From Lepisosteus oculatus (taxonomy: Eukaryota; Chordata; Actinopteri; Semionotiformes; Lepisosteidae): 64,000 nt of DNA. Of this stretch, positions 23,181-36,500 are shown one piece after another (the stretch's first letter is position 1; each line of letters opens with the position of its first letter). The stretch lies in the NCBI RefSeq assembly GCF_040954835.1, contig NC_090700.1:19325501-19389500 (forward strand), given 5' to 3'. The position numbers and the translations under genes were made by a program. Below the pieces are notes generated by a model. That model was given only the letters and a program-made list of their open reading frames with translations. It had not been told where the DNA came from and did not search any database.

Positions 23181-25589
23181 ACCATAAACTTCAGCTTTAA
23201 ATCTATATAATTCAGGACCTGTTCTCAGAGTGAGTCATGTTTGATAAAGGTGGCAGTTAAATAACAAAAGTGTTAAAACTAAGTAGATAGTTACAGTATT
23301 TACGAACAAGAATGTGGAATCAACCGCGATGTTCCACCAGCACTGAAGGTGAACACCCTTGGCTATACATGTATTTTACACTGAACATTAATGTTTTTTT
23401 AAGAACTGAAGTTAACTGCAGACTAGAATCACCCATACAATAATACACCACAAAACCAATATCTCATCATTCAGGTGCTGTGGATACATGAAAACTCGAA
23501 CCTGATAACCATAACACTCAAGCCTCAAGTCTTGTATTACAAAGGAAATCTAAAACTTTGTTTAGGTTGTTTTTTCTGGCAGACCTAATCTAGGGTGGAG
23601 ACAATTTATGATATTTGCTCAGAATGTAGTGGAAAAAAAGTGATTTTCTAAAATGTGTTTGCTGTGTGAATTAAATTTAAGTTACTAAAGGTTCCTCTTT
23701 ATTATATCCCCCCAAAAATGTATTAATATTATTTTGAATATAAGATTTAGAAAAACAACAGAATCAGATTTTTTTCCTGTACCAATTCATGGCCACTGAC
23801 GAATTTACAATTTGACAGTGAATGGGTGCCATCTTCTGTGTAAAACACTGAATTGCAAATGAAACCTTACAAAAACACCCTCTGATATTGCAGGATTATA
23901 ATTCCATCCATCATGTTCACCACAATGAATTCAATATGTGCATCTCTGATACCTCATGCCCACTAGCCAATAAATTATTTTACACATGATCTGAAAAGCA
24001 TATTGTGTAACTGAATGCAACTGATGCCAGGCATTTCTATCATATTAAAAGTGTTTACTGAAATAATGAGCCAAAGGCTATGTTGCTTGTAAACATAATA
24101 TATGAGTAGGTATTTATATCCATCCTTATGATCAGCCATCGTGGAAACGGGTTTTAGAAAACTGCTGTATTTAAAACTGCATCTCTTCACTAACTCTTAC
24201 ACTCTTTCCACACTAAATAGTAGATGCAGAGACTGGGATATCTGTCTGATTTGAATAAAACTGAATTATGACCCTCATAATCCATATTTAATAATAATTA
24301 GAAGTTCTAAATCTGGATAGCTATACTGAGTTGAGAAGAATGTTTTGAATGAATTTTACTTGCAGTGATATCAAAATAAAGGTACTAATGAAGTTGTTTC
24401 TTTTGTTAGAGAAACCCTTAAACTTTCCTAATGAAGATTCATGTGTTGGCTTTTTGTGCACACCTGTGTTTCTCCTTTCATCCCAACATTTCAACATTTT
24501 TAAAGCTGATGAGTAATGAAAGGATACTGCAATTTTTTATAGTTGCAGAACTTAGATTCATCATTTATTAATAACACTTCCTTGATGACAGACTGCGTAT
24601 GTGTTTTTTATCATAATTTGATAAATTACTAAAAATAAGATACTGGATTTCATTACCAAAATAACCTTATTCATCTATTCACTATTTTGATTGGGCTCCT
24701 GACAGGTTAATCTCTTCAGTGCTTCAGAATCCTTGCTACTGTTTATTTCTAAAATCAAACATCTGCAAGAATATTAAATCCCTTTCAGAGATGCTTATCT
24801 ATGCTCTACAAACACACACTTAAGACATTTCCTTTAAACCAGCTACATACTTATTATACTAACACACAATGAATACACATTAAGACTTAATTTTTACATA
24901 ACTTACTCATCAGGCAGAAATGTGTTACTTACATTTTAAGTGATAGATTTATTGATTGTTTGAGTAATATTTGTCCTTGGCATTAACAGTTTTCATATCA
25001 AGACCAACAGGACTAGTGTTTTTTGGTATTTGACATTAAAATTAGTTAAAATTGCACTAATGTGTTGATAAAGAATCAATGTAAATAGCCATTCGAAACA
25101 ATGGGAATTGAAATAACATAAGAATGGTGAAAGACACCTACCTGGAGTAATGATCTGGTTGCTATGGGCATAGTCTGTTTATTTTGCCCATAGAAACCAG
25201 GAAAGACAGTAGGTCATCACACCAGCCTATGGAAGTCACATCCATGAAATCCATCTAAATAATCATTCTCAGACTGCAGTGACTATAGCATGTGCAATTC
25301 CAGGAAGAAGTAAGACAACACCAGAATAACTACAGCTCAACATGTACATTAAAACGATCTATATGCTCAAAGGTGGTTCAATAGTAACGTGATGCCAATT
25401 GAACATTTCTGTCTTTTGAGTTAGAGGGTAACTGATTATTGCAGTTTTTGCCTTGATAAGACTGAAAGAAGACCACAGGTATCACTACATTGTGGTGAGC
25501 ATTATGCTAAAGTTCTAATGGTAGTGTGAGCATATGGGGAGGAATCGCATTTCAGAGCATCTTTGATATAGAATGAGGGCCTCATTACT
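23181..25589. other. Intergenic, no gene recognised
   Basis: AT-rich sequence without supported coding or repeat features. Confidence 0.5.
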
Positions 25590-26320
25590 GTACACTGATA
25601 AAAGTCCTTGGACCAACAAGTTTTTTTTTGTTCAACCTTCAAAACAGACAATGCAATGAGTAAGCAGAGCAGTAATTAAAATAAAATCAACACCACTGGA
25701 ACAGTGGTTAATTTGCCAGGAAAAGGACACAAGCTGATCTTGTCCCCATGCACAGTGAGAAGGATGGTGAGGGTGGAAAAAGAAACATCCAAAGGGTTTA
25801 GTTAAAGAAATACAAGGATTGGTGGTATCGTGGGGTCATTCTGTTCCAAAAACGACTATTTGACAACACCATGCCAACAAGCTATTTGGAAGGGTTGCCA
25901 GAAGAAAGCTCCTGCTGTTGTGAAGGGACAAATTGAAGTGCCTAGAATTTGCCAAACGCAATTGACATTTTGAGTGGGAGTGGGTGCTGTGGTCAGATGG
26001 GAACAAAATTGAGCTTTTTAGCCACAATTACCACAGGTATGTGGGGCGTAAGAAGAGGGAAGCATATACCAAAAAGAGCATCATACAGTACCTACTGTAA
26101 GATATGGTGGGGGATCTTTGATGCTCTGGGGCTGCTTTGCTCTGCTAGTGGTCCTGGAGCCCATAATTAATTCTCAAAAGTTTTGGCCAAGAACCTAGTT
26201 GCCTCTGCCAGGAGGCTGTGAGGATCTTTCAACATGACAATATTCCAAAACATGCTTCAAAATCACCAAAGAAATGGTTGACAGAAAAGAAAATCAGCAT
26301 TTTGCTTGTTTATTCCATTT
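25590..26320 (+). mobile_element. Decayed Tc1-like element
   Basis: A TACACTGATAAAAGTCCTTGG stretch near 25593 (start of a typical Tc1 end) is followed by transposase-like DNA: GGTTGCCAGAAGAAAGC, GTCAGATGGGAACAAAATTG (the first Asp region, WSD-E-K-I), CAACATGACAATATTCC (second Asp region) and AAATGGTTGACAGA. Frames are broken and the region encoding the final Glu, with the right end, is missing. No exact borders could be set. Another Tc1 family than the first two. Confidence 0.75.
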
Positions 26321-29300
26321 AATCATTAATTCAGGGTAATTAATGAGTTGCCAGTCCACTGTAGATTTTGAGATGACTCCTAGTACTTTCATGAAGAAAA
26401 CTATAATTTTTCAGACTTGTCAACAGAGACTGCTCATTTTATTTCAGAAAAAGACAAAACACAGGGAAGAAAAGTGATGATTCTGTCCTTATTTAATTAA
26501 GAAAGGAAAAACAAACTAATAACTAACGCACATTTCAATATTTTTCTTTTATGACTTTGGTAACTATGTTACAGTTAAGTTATCTTATTTAGGGTTATAA
26601 TTTGCTTACACACCGGATGTACTGAAGATCTCAAGAAGGCTGCAAAGGGAATTGCCTAGTGATGCACTGGGAAAAAACCTTCAAACAACTGGTTCATCTG
26701 GGCAGGGTTTTCACCCACTGCTGGGGGTATCACACCAAATTCCTACATCACTACAGTGCTGTCCAAAGCATAAGAGAACCCAGATTCTCCCTGCATTGCA
26801 AGATCTTTGCCAAAGCACCTTGTAGAGAAAAAACTCACTTTGATATTTCTGGATCATTTCTTAAGAACTAGAACTAAAATAAATCAAAACCTGAAAACAT
26901 CCAAGTACATCAGAATGTCTACAAATGAGAGGGGGCTGTTATACCTGTCGTTGCCATTTAGTTTTAGTCACATTGAGAACCACCTCCTCCAGTGAGAAAG
27001 ACATAACTTAGAGGGGCTTAAATGTAGTATCCTAAGCCAAACCCAGAGTACTTGAAGAAAACCCACTAGAACGCAGGAAGACTATGCAGAATTCATTCAG
27101 AAAGGTGTCTGAATGCCCCAAGACTCATGGGCTATGAGGAAGCTACAGCAGTCACGTCACCATGGCACCTAAACTGGATTGCAGCCTAACATGTGACTAA
27201 AGCTTCTCTGAATTTAAACGATGGACTGTGGCACTGAGAGCACCAAATCCTCATCACTAGGCTACCAGGGCACTAAAATATAAGTAATAGCATTTTTCCA
27301 ACGGAGTGGAGGAGCATACATATACCCTGTAGATCAGTAATATGACACAGAGGGAAGGAATAGTTCCCTCTTTTATCAATTTTGGCAGAAACATGGGAAA
27401 TACTTTAAATCAGCCTGAAAAATAAAGGCATTTCCTATTTAGAGGATTCATGTGTGGCTTTGCAACAGTGTTTCAGAATTGGTTAAAGGGACAACTGAAC
27501 CAGTAAACAACATTTCTTTAGTGATTTATTGATCAGTGACTTCTACTGACTTTTCTTCTTGTTGTAGTTCTCTCTGCAGACAAGCACAAGTTGTGTAAGT
27601 TACTAAATGCATAGCTGTATAACTGAACTGTAAATTCCGTTTTAATACAGAATCCACAGTAAATACCTAAAAGTGTATGAATCATCCATGTTATAAAGCT
27701 GTAAGAAAAAATGGAATATAAACACATTAAATATTTAAAACACTCAGACAACTAGAGGATACAATTGTTCTGCATCTAAAATGGTTGGACACATTATGTA
27801 AGGGAGCAATAATTTACCTCTGACTTATTACATTTTTCTTGCAACTGGTTATTACTTTTCCTAGTCACATACAAAGTACTTTTAATGGCTGCACAGCCTG
27901 TACAATACTCCTAAAGCAGTATAACAAAAAAATTTCAACAACAAAGTTTGAATTTTGTTGGCTGATGACCTCTTGGTACAACAGGCATAGAAGGCGGCAT
28001 TCACCAATTTGACCTTGTATTCTGTGTTATAGTAAAAGACAACATCACCCTTCCCCTTTAGGCATTAAGCATTGAACTCATTTCAGTCAAGGGTTCAGGA
28101 AACTGGCAGGAACCCAATAGATTACTTAATTCTGGTGTCACTCACAGATGTGACTTTCACCTTAAACCACTGGAGTTTTGGAACTTTAGAGTTTCTGTGA
28201 CTGGACGCTTTTAGCAAAATAAGCATTGTCAGTAAATATGGAGATCAAAATTAGATTTAAGGACTGAAAATCTGGCAATCAAAACATAGGCTGTTTTGAA
28301 AGCTGCTTAGTCTTTGAGATTCACTACTGAGGGATCTTATAGAGACAGCTGTTTTGAAATCATTTAAACCAATAATATTGCACAAAGAGGCTATCAACTA
28401 ATTGTGAGACTTGTTAAAATAAAATTGTGCACCTGAGACAATTTGGGTTTGCAGAACAAAATGGGGGAATATTTATGCAATCCACATACTTTAGTTTTTG
28501 ACTTGCCTTTGCAGTTTTATGCTAACATACATGAACATCTTTGGTCTTGTTTTAAAATGTTCAATTTAATTAAATGTGTATACACCACTTTTAATTTGAA
28601 TATTTTTACCAATAATTGAATAAGGCATTCCACTAGATAATCTTTTATGCAGAATGAAAATGTACACAGAATATTGTAAATGGAAATACAGTTGTTAATA
28701 ATTAAAACATTAAAAAGGTTTATTACTGTCCCAAAAGATTTATCAGAAGCAGATCATTTCCCAACCTGTTTTGTGTTTTCTTGTAAGGCCAAAGGAGGTG
28801 TTAATTTAGCACAATGTTAAGGTTCTGAGAAGAATATATGTGGAAAGTAAAATACTCGAAAACCATTATCCTAACCATGAGCAAAATGTATGCAATACAT
28901 ACTATATTCTTAACAGAGGGAAAAACAGAATGACACCCACTTAGACAAAAGCAGTGTTCATTCAGTTCCATTGTTTATTCATAGTAATACTTTCCAAGGC
29001 AAGAAAACAAAACAGTAAGATAAAAAGTATTGATCTTTAAAAAGTACAATCAAATTTGTAGCCTCCAAATCACCTTTTCACTCTGAATGTTCAGTGGTAG
29101 TATTAAATATTTACAGTTTAAACAATATCTTGGCCTTGCATGAGTTGATCAAGAGCAGTTTTCATCTTGACAACACTGTCTTCTAAAAAAGCCTTGCTCG
29201 AGAGTTCAATACATCAAGTATTATTCGTGCAATACCTAATGTACCTCTGCACCTAAAAAAAACCCTCTTGGCGTTATCTTGCAGATTCTTTCAGGATCCT

Positions 29301-30497
29301 CAAGAGCTGCTCTGCAAAATCAGATAAGAGGTGTAATGGTCTGATCTCCTGTACAGAGACCTTTTGTTTAAAAAACCTCAAACTTTGTTTTTTATTATGT
29401 GCCAGGAACATCCACCACAAACAGGACTGCAAAGGGGAAAGGTATCAAGGATGTAGGTGACCTCAAATCTGAAATGCATCAAGCCATTTACTTCTTACTC
29501 AGGCTGTGAGCCAAGAGAACCTGCAAGAAGAGAGCTAGGGCTCAGGCTCTTTCCAGTAAAACTGCAAGCTCACAGCTGTCTGGCAAGATACAGTGTTCAC
29601 TGTCACAGTTGAGGATGTCCTAGTCATTTCCCTCTAATCATTCCCCAGCCGCAAACACCAACATTTAAGAACTTCCATATAAGGAAGGAATTATGGTTAA
29701 TGTGCCACTAACATCTAAACTCTGTGGCCCAACCCATAATCCCATTTGCATGGCATTGAGGCACTCCAACATGTTAAAGTTTGATGTCTTGTAACTGATA
29801 AATAGCTTGGTTACACTACAAAGGGACTCAAATTTCAGTGTAAAAATCACCCCTGCTGACAAGATTCAAACCACACGTCACAGGTACAATCTTTAAGATT
29901 TCGTCAGCTTGGAAAAGTTCACTGATTATTTTAGTTACGAAAACATGCATGTGTGTATATATGTCTGTGGGTGTGTGTTATGTTGGAAAAATTGTTTGTA
30001 AACATTTAATTTTCTGATAAGTATTGTCTTGAAAGCTATGAAGCTGCATTAAGCATACCAATTCCAATTCTCAGAAAAAAAAGAAAGTTCTTTCCAATTT
30101 CGATCACATTTGTACTGTTTAATCATCCAGATCATCATTGCTCAGGAAAGGAGCACTGTTGGAAATTCTCGCTGGTTTATGCAGCTTGCACTTTTCACTA
30201 GCCAGAAGTGACAAACAATGAAGGAGGCATGTACATTTTTTTAGTCTTAAACGATTGATTCTTCCTGTAGATTTTATGGCTCAACTCATCTCTTAAGGCA
30301 AAACTCTGGCATAATTCAGTCCAATCTTTTCCAGTGAAGCACTGCTTCTTAGTTTGTGATAAGTCATACCTTCTAAACTCCTAAGTTACATTGTCCTTGT
30401 GTTACTACAGATACACTGGTTTACTTAATAAATTATTTACAAATATACAAATGCAGACAGCAGAAAGCTCTTCTTGGTTTTTTTCAAGATGCATACA
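26321..30497. other. Downstream of LTN1: intergenic DNA and probable 3' UTR
   Basis: The part near 29.0-30.5 kb probably belongs to the LTN1 3' UTR. N6AMT1, which lies beyond LTN1 in human, was not seen. Nothing else is recognised. Confidence 0.4.
28974..28979 (-). other. Candidate LTN1 polyadenylation signal
   Basis: AATAAA on the minus strand, followed within 30-50 bases by a T/G-rich stretch. It would give a 3' UTR of about 1.5 kb. Another AATAAA at 29391-29396 would give a shorter one. No transcript is available to choose between them. Confidence 0.3.
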
Positions 30498-30560
30498 TTA
30501 GAAGAAGGTTTCTCTGCACAGGGGGCATGTCGATTTGTTACTTGAAGTGAACCACTTGTA
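30498..30560 (-). CDS. LTN1: LTN1 coding exon 30 (RING end and stop)
   Basis: Encodes [20 protein letters not shown] and a TAA stop, completing the RING with the last Cys pair. The acceptor is CTTGCAG. The exon lies nearly 2 kb from exon 29 and is too short for an open-frame search. Confidence 0.97.
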   Translation of the reverse strand, partial: YKWFTSSNKSTCPLCRETFF

Positions 30561-33500
30561 CTGCAAGGCAAAAGAAAAGCGTTATTAATGATTATTTTTT
30601 TACACCGAGTAAATATCCTGATTGTGTTTGCTTCAATAGGTCTGACATGCTAGAGGTGATACAACCTCTACTTTAACCAGAGAGATGATACTGTAAACAA
30701 AATCTTCCTGTGGTGCTGGATAAGTAACTTGACCTACCCAAATCAATAAAGTCAATAAAACCCATTACTTGTACTTCTAGCAGCTGACTCTAGCATGTCT
30801 GCTTAAAAATAACAAAAACAATAGTATATATTTTTTAGAATTCTAATATTCTAACTTTTATCAATCAAATTTGCCATCAAAACTATCTCTGTATTTCTAT
30901 CCTATCACTTGAGTGAAATAATCACAACTATTTCAACTTTAGAAACTTAGCACTGTGATGCTTTTCAGTGGTCTTAAATACCAGTGGCCAATGAAGGTAA
31001 TATTCCCCTTCAGTTATGTAAAGACAAGATAGTCCTTATCATTCACACTGCACTATGAAAATGAGTGCCTAACTGATGTAGAAAAGCAAGCCAGACTAGA
31101 CTTCACTATACTTCACCTGCATAACTAATGGTATCAGAACATGTCCAGAGCTGACAAGCAAGGTGGTATTGAATATATTTTACAAACTTTCCTTTGACAG
31201 CTGTTTTCATTGCTTCTGACCTGTATACATGCACTGGTGTCAACCGATATAATTTGACCAGTTTCAAAACACACTTGATAGGCAATTAATGAAAATGTTC
31301 AAAACTGATCAATACAAGTATGTTATACTTTACAAGTAAATTGTTTTCAGGGTCACTGCCTGGCAAAAAAGTATATTATTTTGAGCAAGAGCATTCTGAC
31401 ATATGCTTACTACAATACTTACAACAGTACAAAGCAAATGGTAGTTAATTTTCCATTTAAAAAATGTACTTAGAATCCAGGATAGTAATTTTGGAGACTA
31501 TGAAAAAGTATTTAGAAAATGTTATTTGAAAAGTGAAGCCTCAATGAGTGTATACTGCAAAGTACTAATTGGATCTGACGAAGATGGTATATCTGGAATA
31601 AGAGACCTATGTTTGTTGCTGCACCTGGAGTTCAGGGCTCTGCCATTGAGTTTGAACATAGAGCACCTTTGTCTCTGTGTTTGCCCCTGTCTTTCGCTTA
31701 GCTGGTTCTCTGGCACCTGCCTTGTCTCCCAACTGTGTCGACTTTGACCCTGGCTTTTAACTTGGACTGGACCTTAACTTATCTCCTGGGTGGTGCGTTG
31801 GCTGTGTGGCTAAGGATCTATCCCTGTGGCTGGAAAGTTGCCGGTTCGTATCCTCCAGCCGTCAGAGGAATCCTACTACGTAGGGCCCCTGAGCAAGGCC
31901 CTTAACCCAACTGCTCTAGGGGCGCCGTATAAATGGCGGACCCTGCGCTCTGACCCCAAGCTTCTCGCCCTGTCTGTGTGTTTCATGGAGAGCAAGTTGT
32001 GGTATGCGAAAAGACAAATTCCTAATACAAGAAATTGTACAGTGTATGGCCATTAAAGTGATCTTATCTTAAATCCCCTAGTGCTTCGTTACAGTGTCTC
32101 CCTGGTAACAACCTTTGCTAATTTGGATTTTGGATTTTGACCCTTGACTGTTTGCCTGCATCACACTCTGGTACCCCAGATAGCCACAGCACCTGCTTGC
32201 ATGCGTGGCTACTTGGCTCTCCAGTCTGCAAACATCCTGCTCCTCATTCCGAGAAAGTGCATATCCCGCTCCCTCTAGATTCAGTAACATGTAGCTCTTT
32301 TCATTCAGCAGGTGGGGCTCTCTAACTCTCCTGGATTGCGCTCCAAGTCAAACCCCGGTTGTGCAACATTACAATGCCATGACGACACACAGTAAATACA
32401 AAAAATGGAATAGCTCAATCTTTTAGTACCATATGGTTTCCAACAATCTAAGAAGATGATTGTTAGAACAGCATTTCTTACCAGACATGCGGAATGGAAT
32501 TTCTTCTTGCAAGTTCTGCAGGCCTTCTTCGGAAGAGAATAATTGGAGCCATGGATAACGGAAAAGCAGATCATGCAGTCTTCCACTCCTTCAAAGCGCT
32601 TGTCGACATTGTTCTTCCAGAGTGCGAGGCCTTCCATGATGCTGCCGTTCTGAAGGCCACAGAGAAAACAACACAGCAGGTTATCTACAGCCAGCAGCAA
32701 TATCACCCTGCAACTCACAACTGACAACCCACTGAAGTTTAACAGGTGTGAGCATGGTCAGTACCTGGATGGGAGATGACCTGGGAAAAACAAAGGTTTC
32801 TCCTGGAAGAGGTGTTAGTGAGGCCAGGAGGGGGCGCTCACCCTGAGTGATCTGTGTGGGCCCTAATACCCCAGTATAGTGATGGGGACACTCTACTGTA
32901 AAAAGACACCGTCCTTTGGATGAAACGTAAAACCAAGGTCCTGACTCTTTGGTCATTAAAAATCCCAGGGTGGTTCTCGAAAAGACTAGGGGTGTTACCC
33001 TAACATCCTAGCCAAATTTTCCATTGGCCTTCACCAATCATGGCTTCCTAATAATCTCCATCTATGAATTAGCTTAATCTCTCTGTTCTACTCCCCACTG
33101 GTAGATGATGTGTGGTGAGTGTACTGGAGCACTTTGGCTGCTGTCGCATCATTCAGGTGGGGCTGCACACCAGTGGTGGTGAAGGGGGTCCCCATTATCT
33201 GTAATGTGCTTTGAGTGGAGTTTCCAGAAAAGTGCTATTAAATGTTAAGAATTATTATTATTTATTATCTTGGCTCTCAATGGCTCCTCTGGCATTAACA
33301 TCACTTAGGGGAAGTTCTTATGAAGCATTACATGCTTGGTGAATTCAGTTTTATTTCTCCTTTTTCTTTTTTAGTCAAGCCAACCTGATTTTCCAATTGC
33401 TGTTCTCACTCTTTCTGCAGCTTGTATTATACCATATCCCTTACATGATCCAGGAAAGTGTGAACTTTACTGAGGCAAATGATAGCCAGTTCCATACTCC

Positions 33501-36500
33501 TGGATTCATGAGTTTGGCATCATCGATTAGGCTATAAATTGGCAAGACAAAAAATCTATATATTTATTATAGACAATAGGAAAGCATGGAATACTAGAAT
33601 TGGTTATTTTTAAATGGTCTCGAAAAAATGAAAAGATAAAATGCTATACAAAATATATAATAACTCAACGTTATTACATCCATTTTCTTATCCAATACAG
33701 GGTTGCAGGGGGAGCTGGAGCCTAACCTGATGGGTGCAAGGCAGCCTGGACCAAGCCGAATCCTGCATTCTTTACTCCATTCTTAACCCCATCTAACCAA
33801 AATTACTGAATTGCCTGTTGCCTCCCACCACACTAAGTGTACCTGATGGGTGAGGTAAGTACTGAGCTGGAGCATCCAGTTGCGCCACTGTTGAACAGCA
33901 ACCCCGACTCTCCTCCCGCTTTCCACCGATATAGAGCCCAGCGGATAGTTGGGCGGCAACTGGATCACCAGCTCGATGAAAATGTCATCCACTGAGTAGG
34001 TCGCGATCACTTCTCGGGTGGCAGAGCGTGCCTTTACCTGATACAGAGAAAACAAAGGTACACACCCATACCAGAATGCCTTTTGACAGGGTTCTACTTT
34101 TTTCAAGTACTTTTGATTCCAAATTTTCTTCAAACATGCTGCATTAGCACATATTTTCATTTATTATATTTATGGCTCAGATCATGTACTGTATTTATTG
34201 AATGATTTATTTAATCTTGAGGATTTTTTTTGCCACTAAATGTGTCTCATTGAGTGAAGATCAGCACAGTTTGTAAGTGAAAATGTATGTATTATGATGT
34301 TTTTCACATTCCCATTTTATCTGTGCAGTTTAAAATTAGTTATTTGGGAAGCATAATTAACAAACTGCATTCACGTATTGGAAATTAAAGCATAAGAAAT
34401 GCTTTAATTAAATACAAATAAATACAAAAATAACCTGACTGAAAAAAATATCTGACTGACCTGACATTCCCAAATGGAGAAGAATCTGTCATGTCTCCAC
34501 CTAATCTGCTGTGAACTGGGCCTTTACTAATACTAATACTTTGTATAGCTCTTTTTTAAGCCAAAGGATCTAAAAGCATTTCAAGTACAGATGGGGTCCC
34601 ATTTCATCTGCCACTGAAGTGATCAAACTTGATAGACCACAGCCATCACACCACACCTAGACAGTTTACTGCAAACCCACTGCACAACAGGTTAAAGAAG
34701 TCAGAAACTAGCTTCACTAGTTTAATTAAGAGGAAACTTTAGGGGTAAAAGATAATGCAATTAGACGTACATTAATAATCTTCTGAATTGCTACAATTTC
34801 TCTGCTTTGTTCCATAAAATCATTTAAAAATCTAAGCTAACTACTTCAAATTACAGAAAACACAAAAAATTACAATTAGTGAAACTCTGCCAGAAACCCG
34901 TGCAAGGCAAATAAAGAGGGTTAGAGCATAGGAGTGCAATTAATGAGCATTAAAAAATAATTTGTCTTTAATTAACTGCCTGAGCCTTAGTAATAAGGGA
35001 ATGTTGATTAAGTGATATGTTAAATGATTATTCACCACCTCTTGTTTTTATTGAACAATCATTCTTCCTAGTAATTGGCAGCTGAGATGTTTCAGTAATT
35101 CACACGTCCTCAGCAGTTAATTCTGCAACTGTTTGGCACAAACACTTTACAAGGCAAAATAAAACTGAAAAGTAACCTTTCTATTACCAAAACTTACTGT
35201 CATGCTCTCAAATGTTTGCGTGCTTGTGTGCACGGATGTAATCTCCTGGGAGGACAGCACGCTGCTCACATATTTGCTGGTAAATTTATCGACGGTGTTG
35301 AAGATGCGCTTCTCCTGACCATTCCACCAAAGCCGGACCATTGCTGGCAGGTCTTTCAATGTGCTGTAGTAGACGGAGCATGCCAGGTGGGGAATCTCCC
35401 ACTTCAAGCCATCTGATTCTGGAAGCAAGGCATGACGTTACTGCAACCGGATGTCTATTAACCCAGTGTACTGAGAGGGCTTTGGATTTTAATGCTTCAA
35501 CCATGAACTCCAATCAAAAGTTTCCATTTTTCATTTTTCACATAAAAGCTTGCACACAAAATTGTAATTGTTTCGTCTGACCTCTACGCCCGTGTGGATT
35601 AGCGAACCATTCTCGCCACAATGGTCCTGAAATTACCCAAGTGAACAAAGACAAACAACCTCTCCAAAACTGAGGACTCCTGGAGGCTCTTTCCACGGCG
35701 AAGCAAAATGAACTGCTAAATGGGTAAATGTGCTCTTCTATCACTAGGTTCCTGAGACGCCTAGCCAGAGACAGGAGACACTTAGATTAGATGAGGATTC
35801 ACTTGCCAGCATCACTGCATGCTTTTCTGAAAGTATTCAGACTATTTTGGCTTTATCATGGGAGATTCCTAAACTGCCAGTTTTGTTTTATCAGATGAAC
35901 CACTCAGGAATGCCCTGAACTAGATCTGCCACTACTGCGATTGTCAAACTTACCTCTAACAGACAGGAGGAGGCTCTCTGTGAAGAAGGTCCTGCTGTCC
36001 TTGTTCCCTGGCTCTACCGCCTGGCTCAGATACACTGGGTTCTCCGGCATCAAGCGGAACAGATGGAAGAGCAGCTTGTTCAGAGATTTGCTTTTCCGCA
36101 AATAGAGAGAATACTGCACCCTCAACTGAAGAAAGCAGAAGAGCACGGTCAGCTTAAAAGATAAAACCTTGTAGTCTAGCTGTAAAGAGGATTTCAATTA
36201 AGAATTTTAAATGTCTTTAGGTTTTAAGATTTTGTCACAAAATGTTTAGATTTGTATGCTATTTCACATGGATAATTAAGTTTTAAAAGCATTTTCCTGA
36301 CTCAAAGAGACTGTTTATGACTCAAATAATTATAATTATAGATGACAGATGAACATTAAAGTTGCCAATAGATACCATGGATTTGGAGCTGGGCAGTAAT
36401 CAAGTGCAGCAATTAGAATGAATAGATTTAAACAAATTTAAATAAAAGTTACCACCCTTCGGAAAACTGTCACCAGCACAAAAGCTCAGCTACACAATAC

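Noticed and set aside
27035..27290. Possible reverse SINE fragment with AAACCCACTAGAACGCAGG-type similarity
   Set aside because: Resemblance to the SINE family at 38.3 kb is too weak and short to call by eye.
31610..32340. A possible LTR around the tRNA-derived SINE, because GTGCTTCGTTACAG near 32082 resembles the Gypsy LTR end
   Set aside because: No matching TGTCACG start or target duplication was found on the left side.
32690..32790. A functional 5S rRNA gene
   Set aside because: Only a degenerate 5S-like segment is present and it runs into a SINE body and tail.
34930..35040. AT-rich intronic stretch with several TAAT motifs, resembling a conserved enhancer
   Set aside because: Such motifs are expected in AT-rich DNA; without cross-species alignment there is no support.
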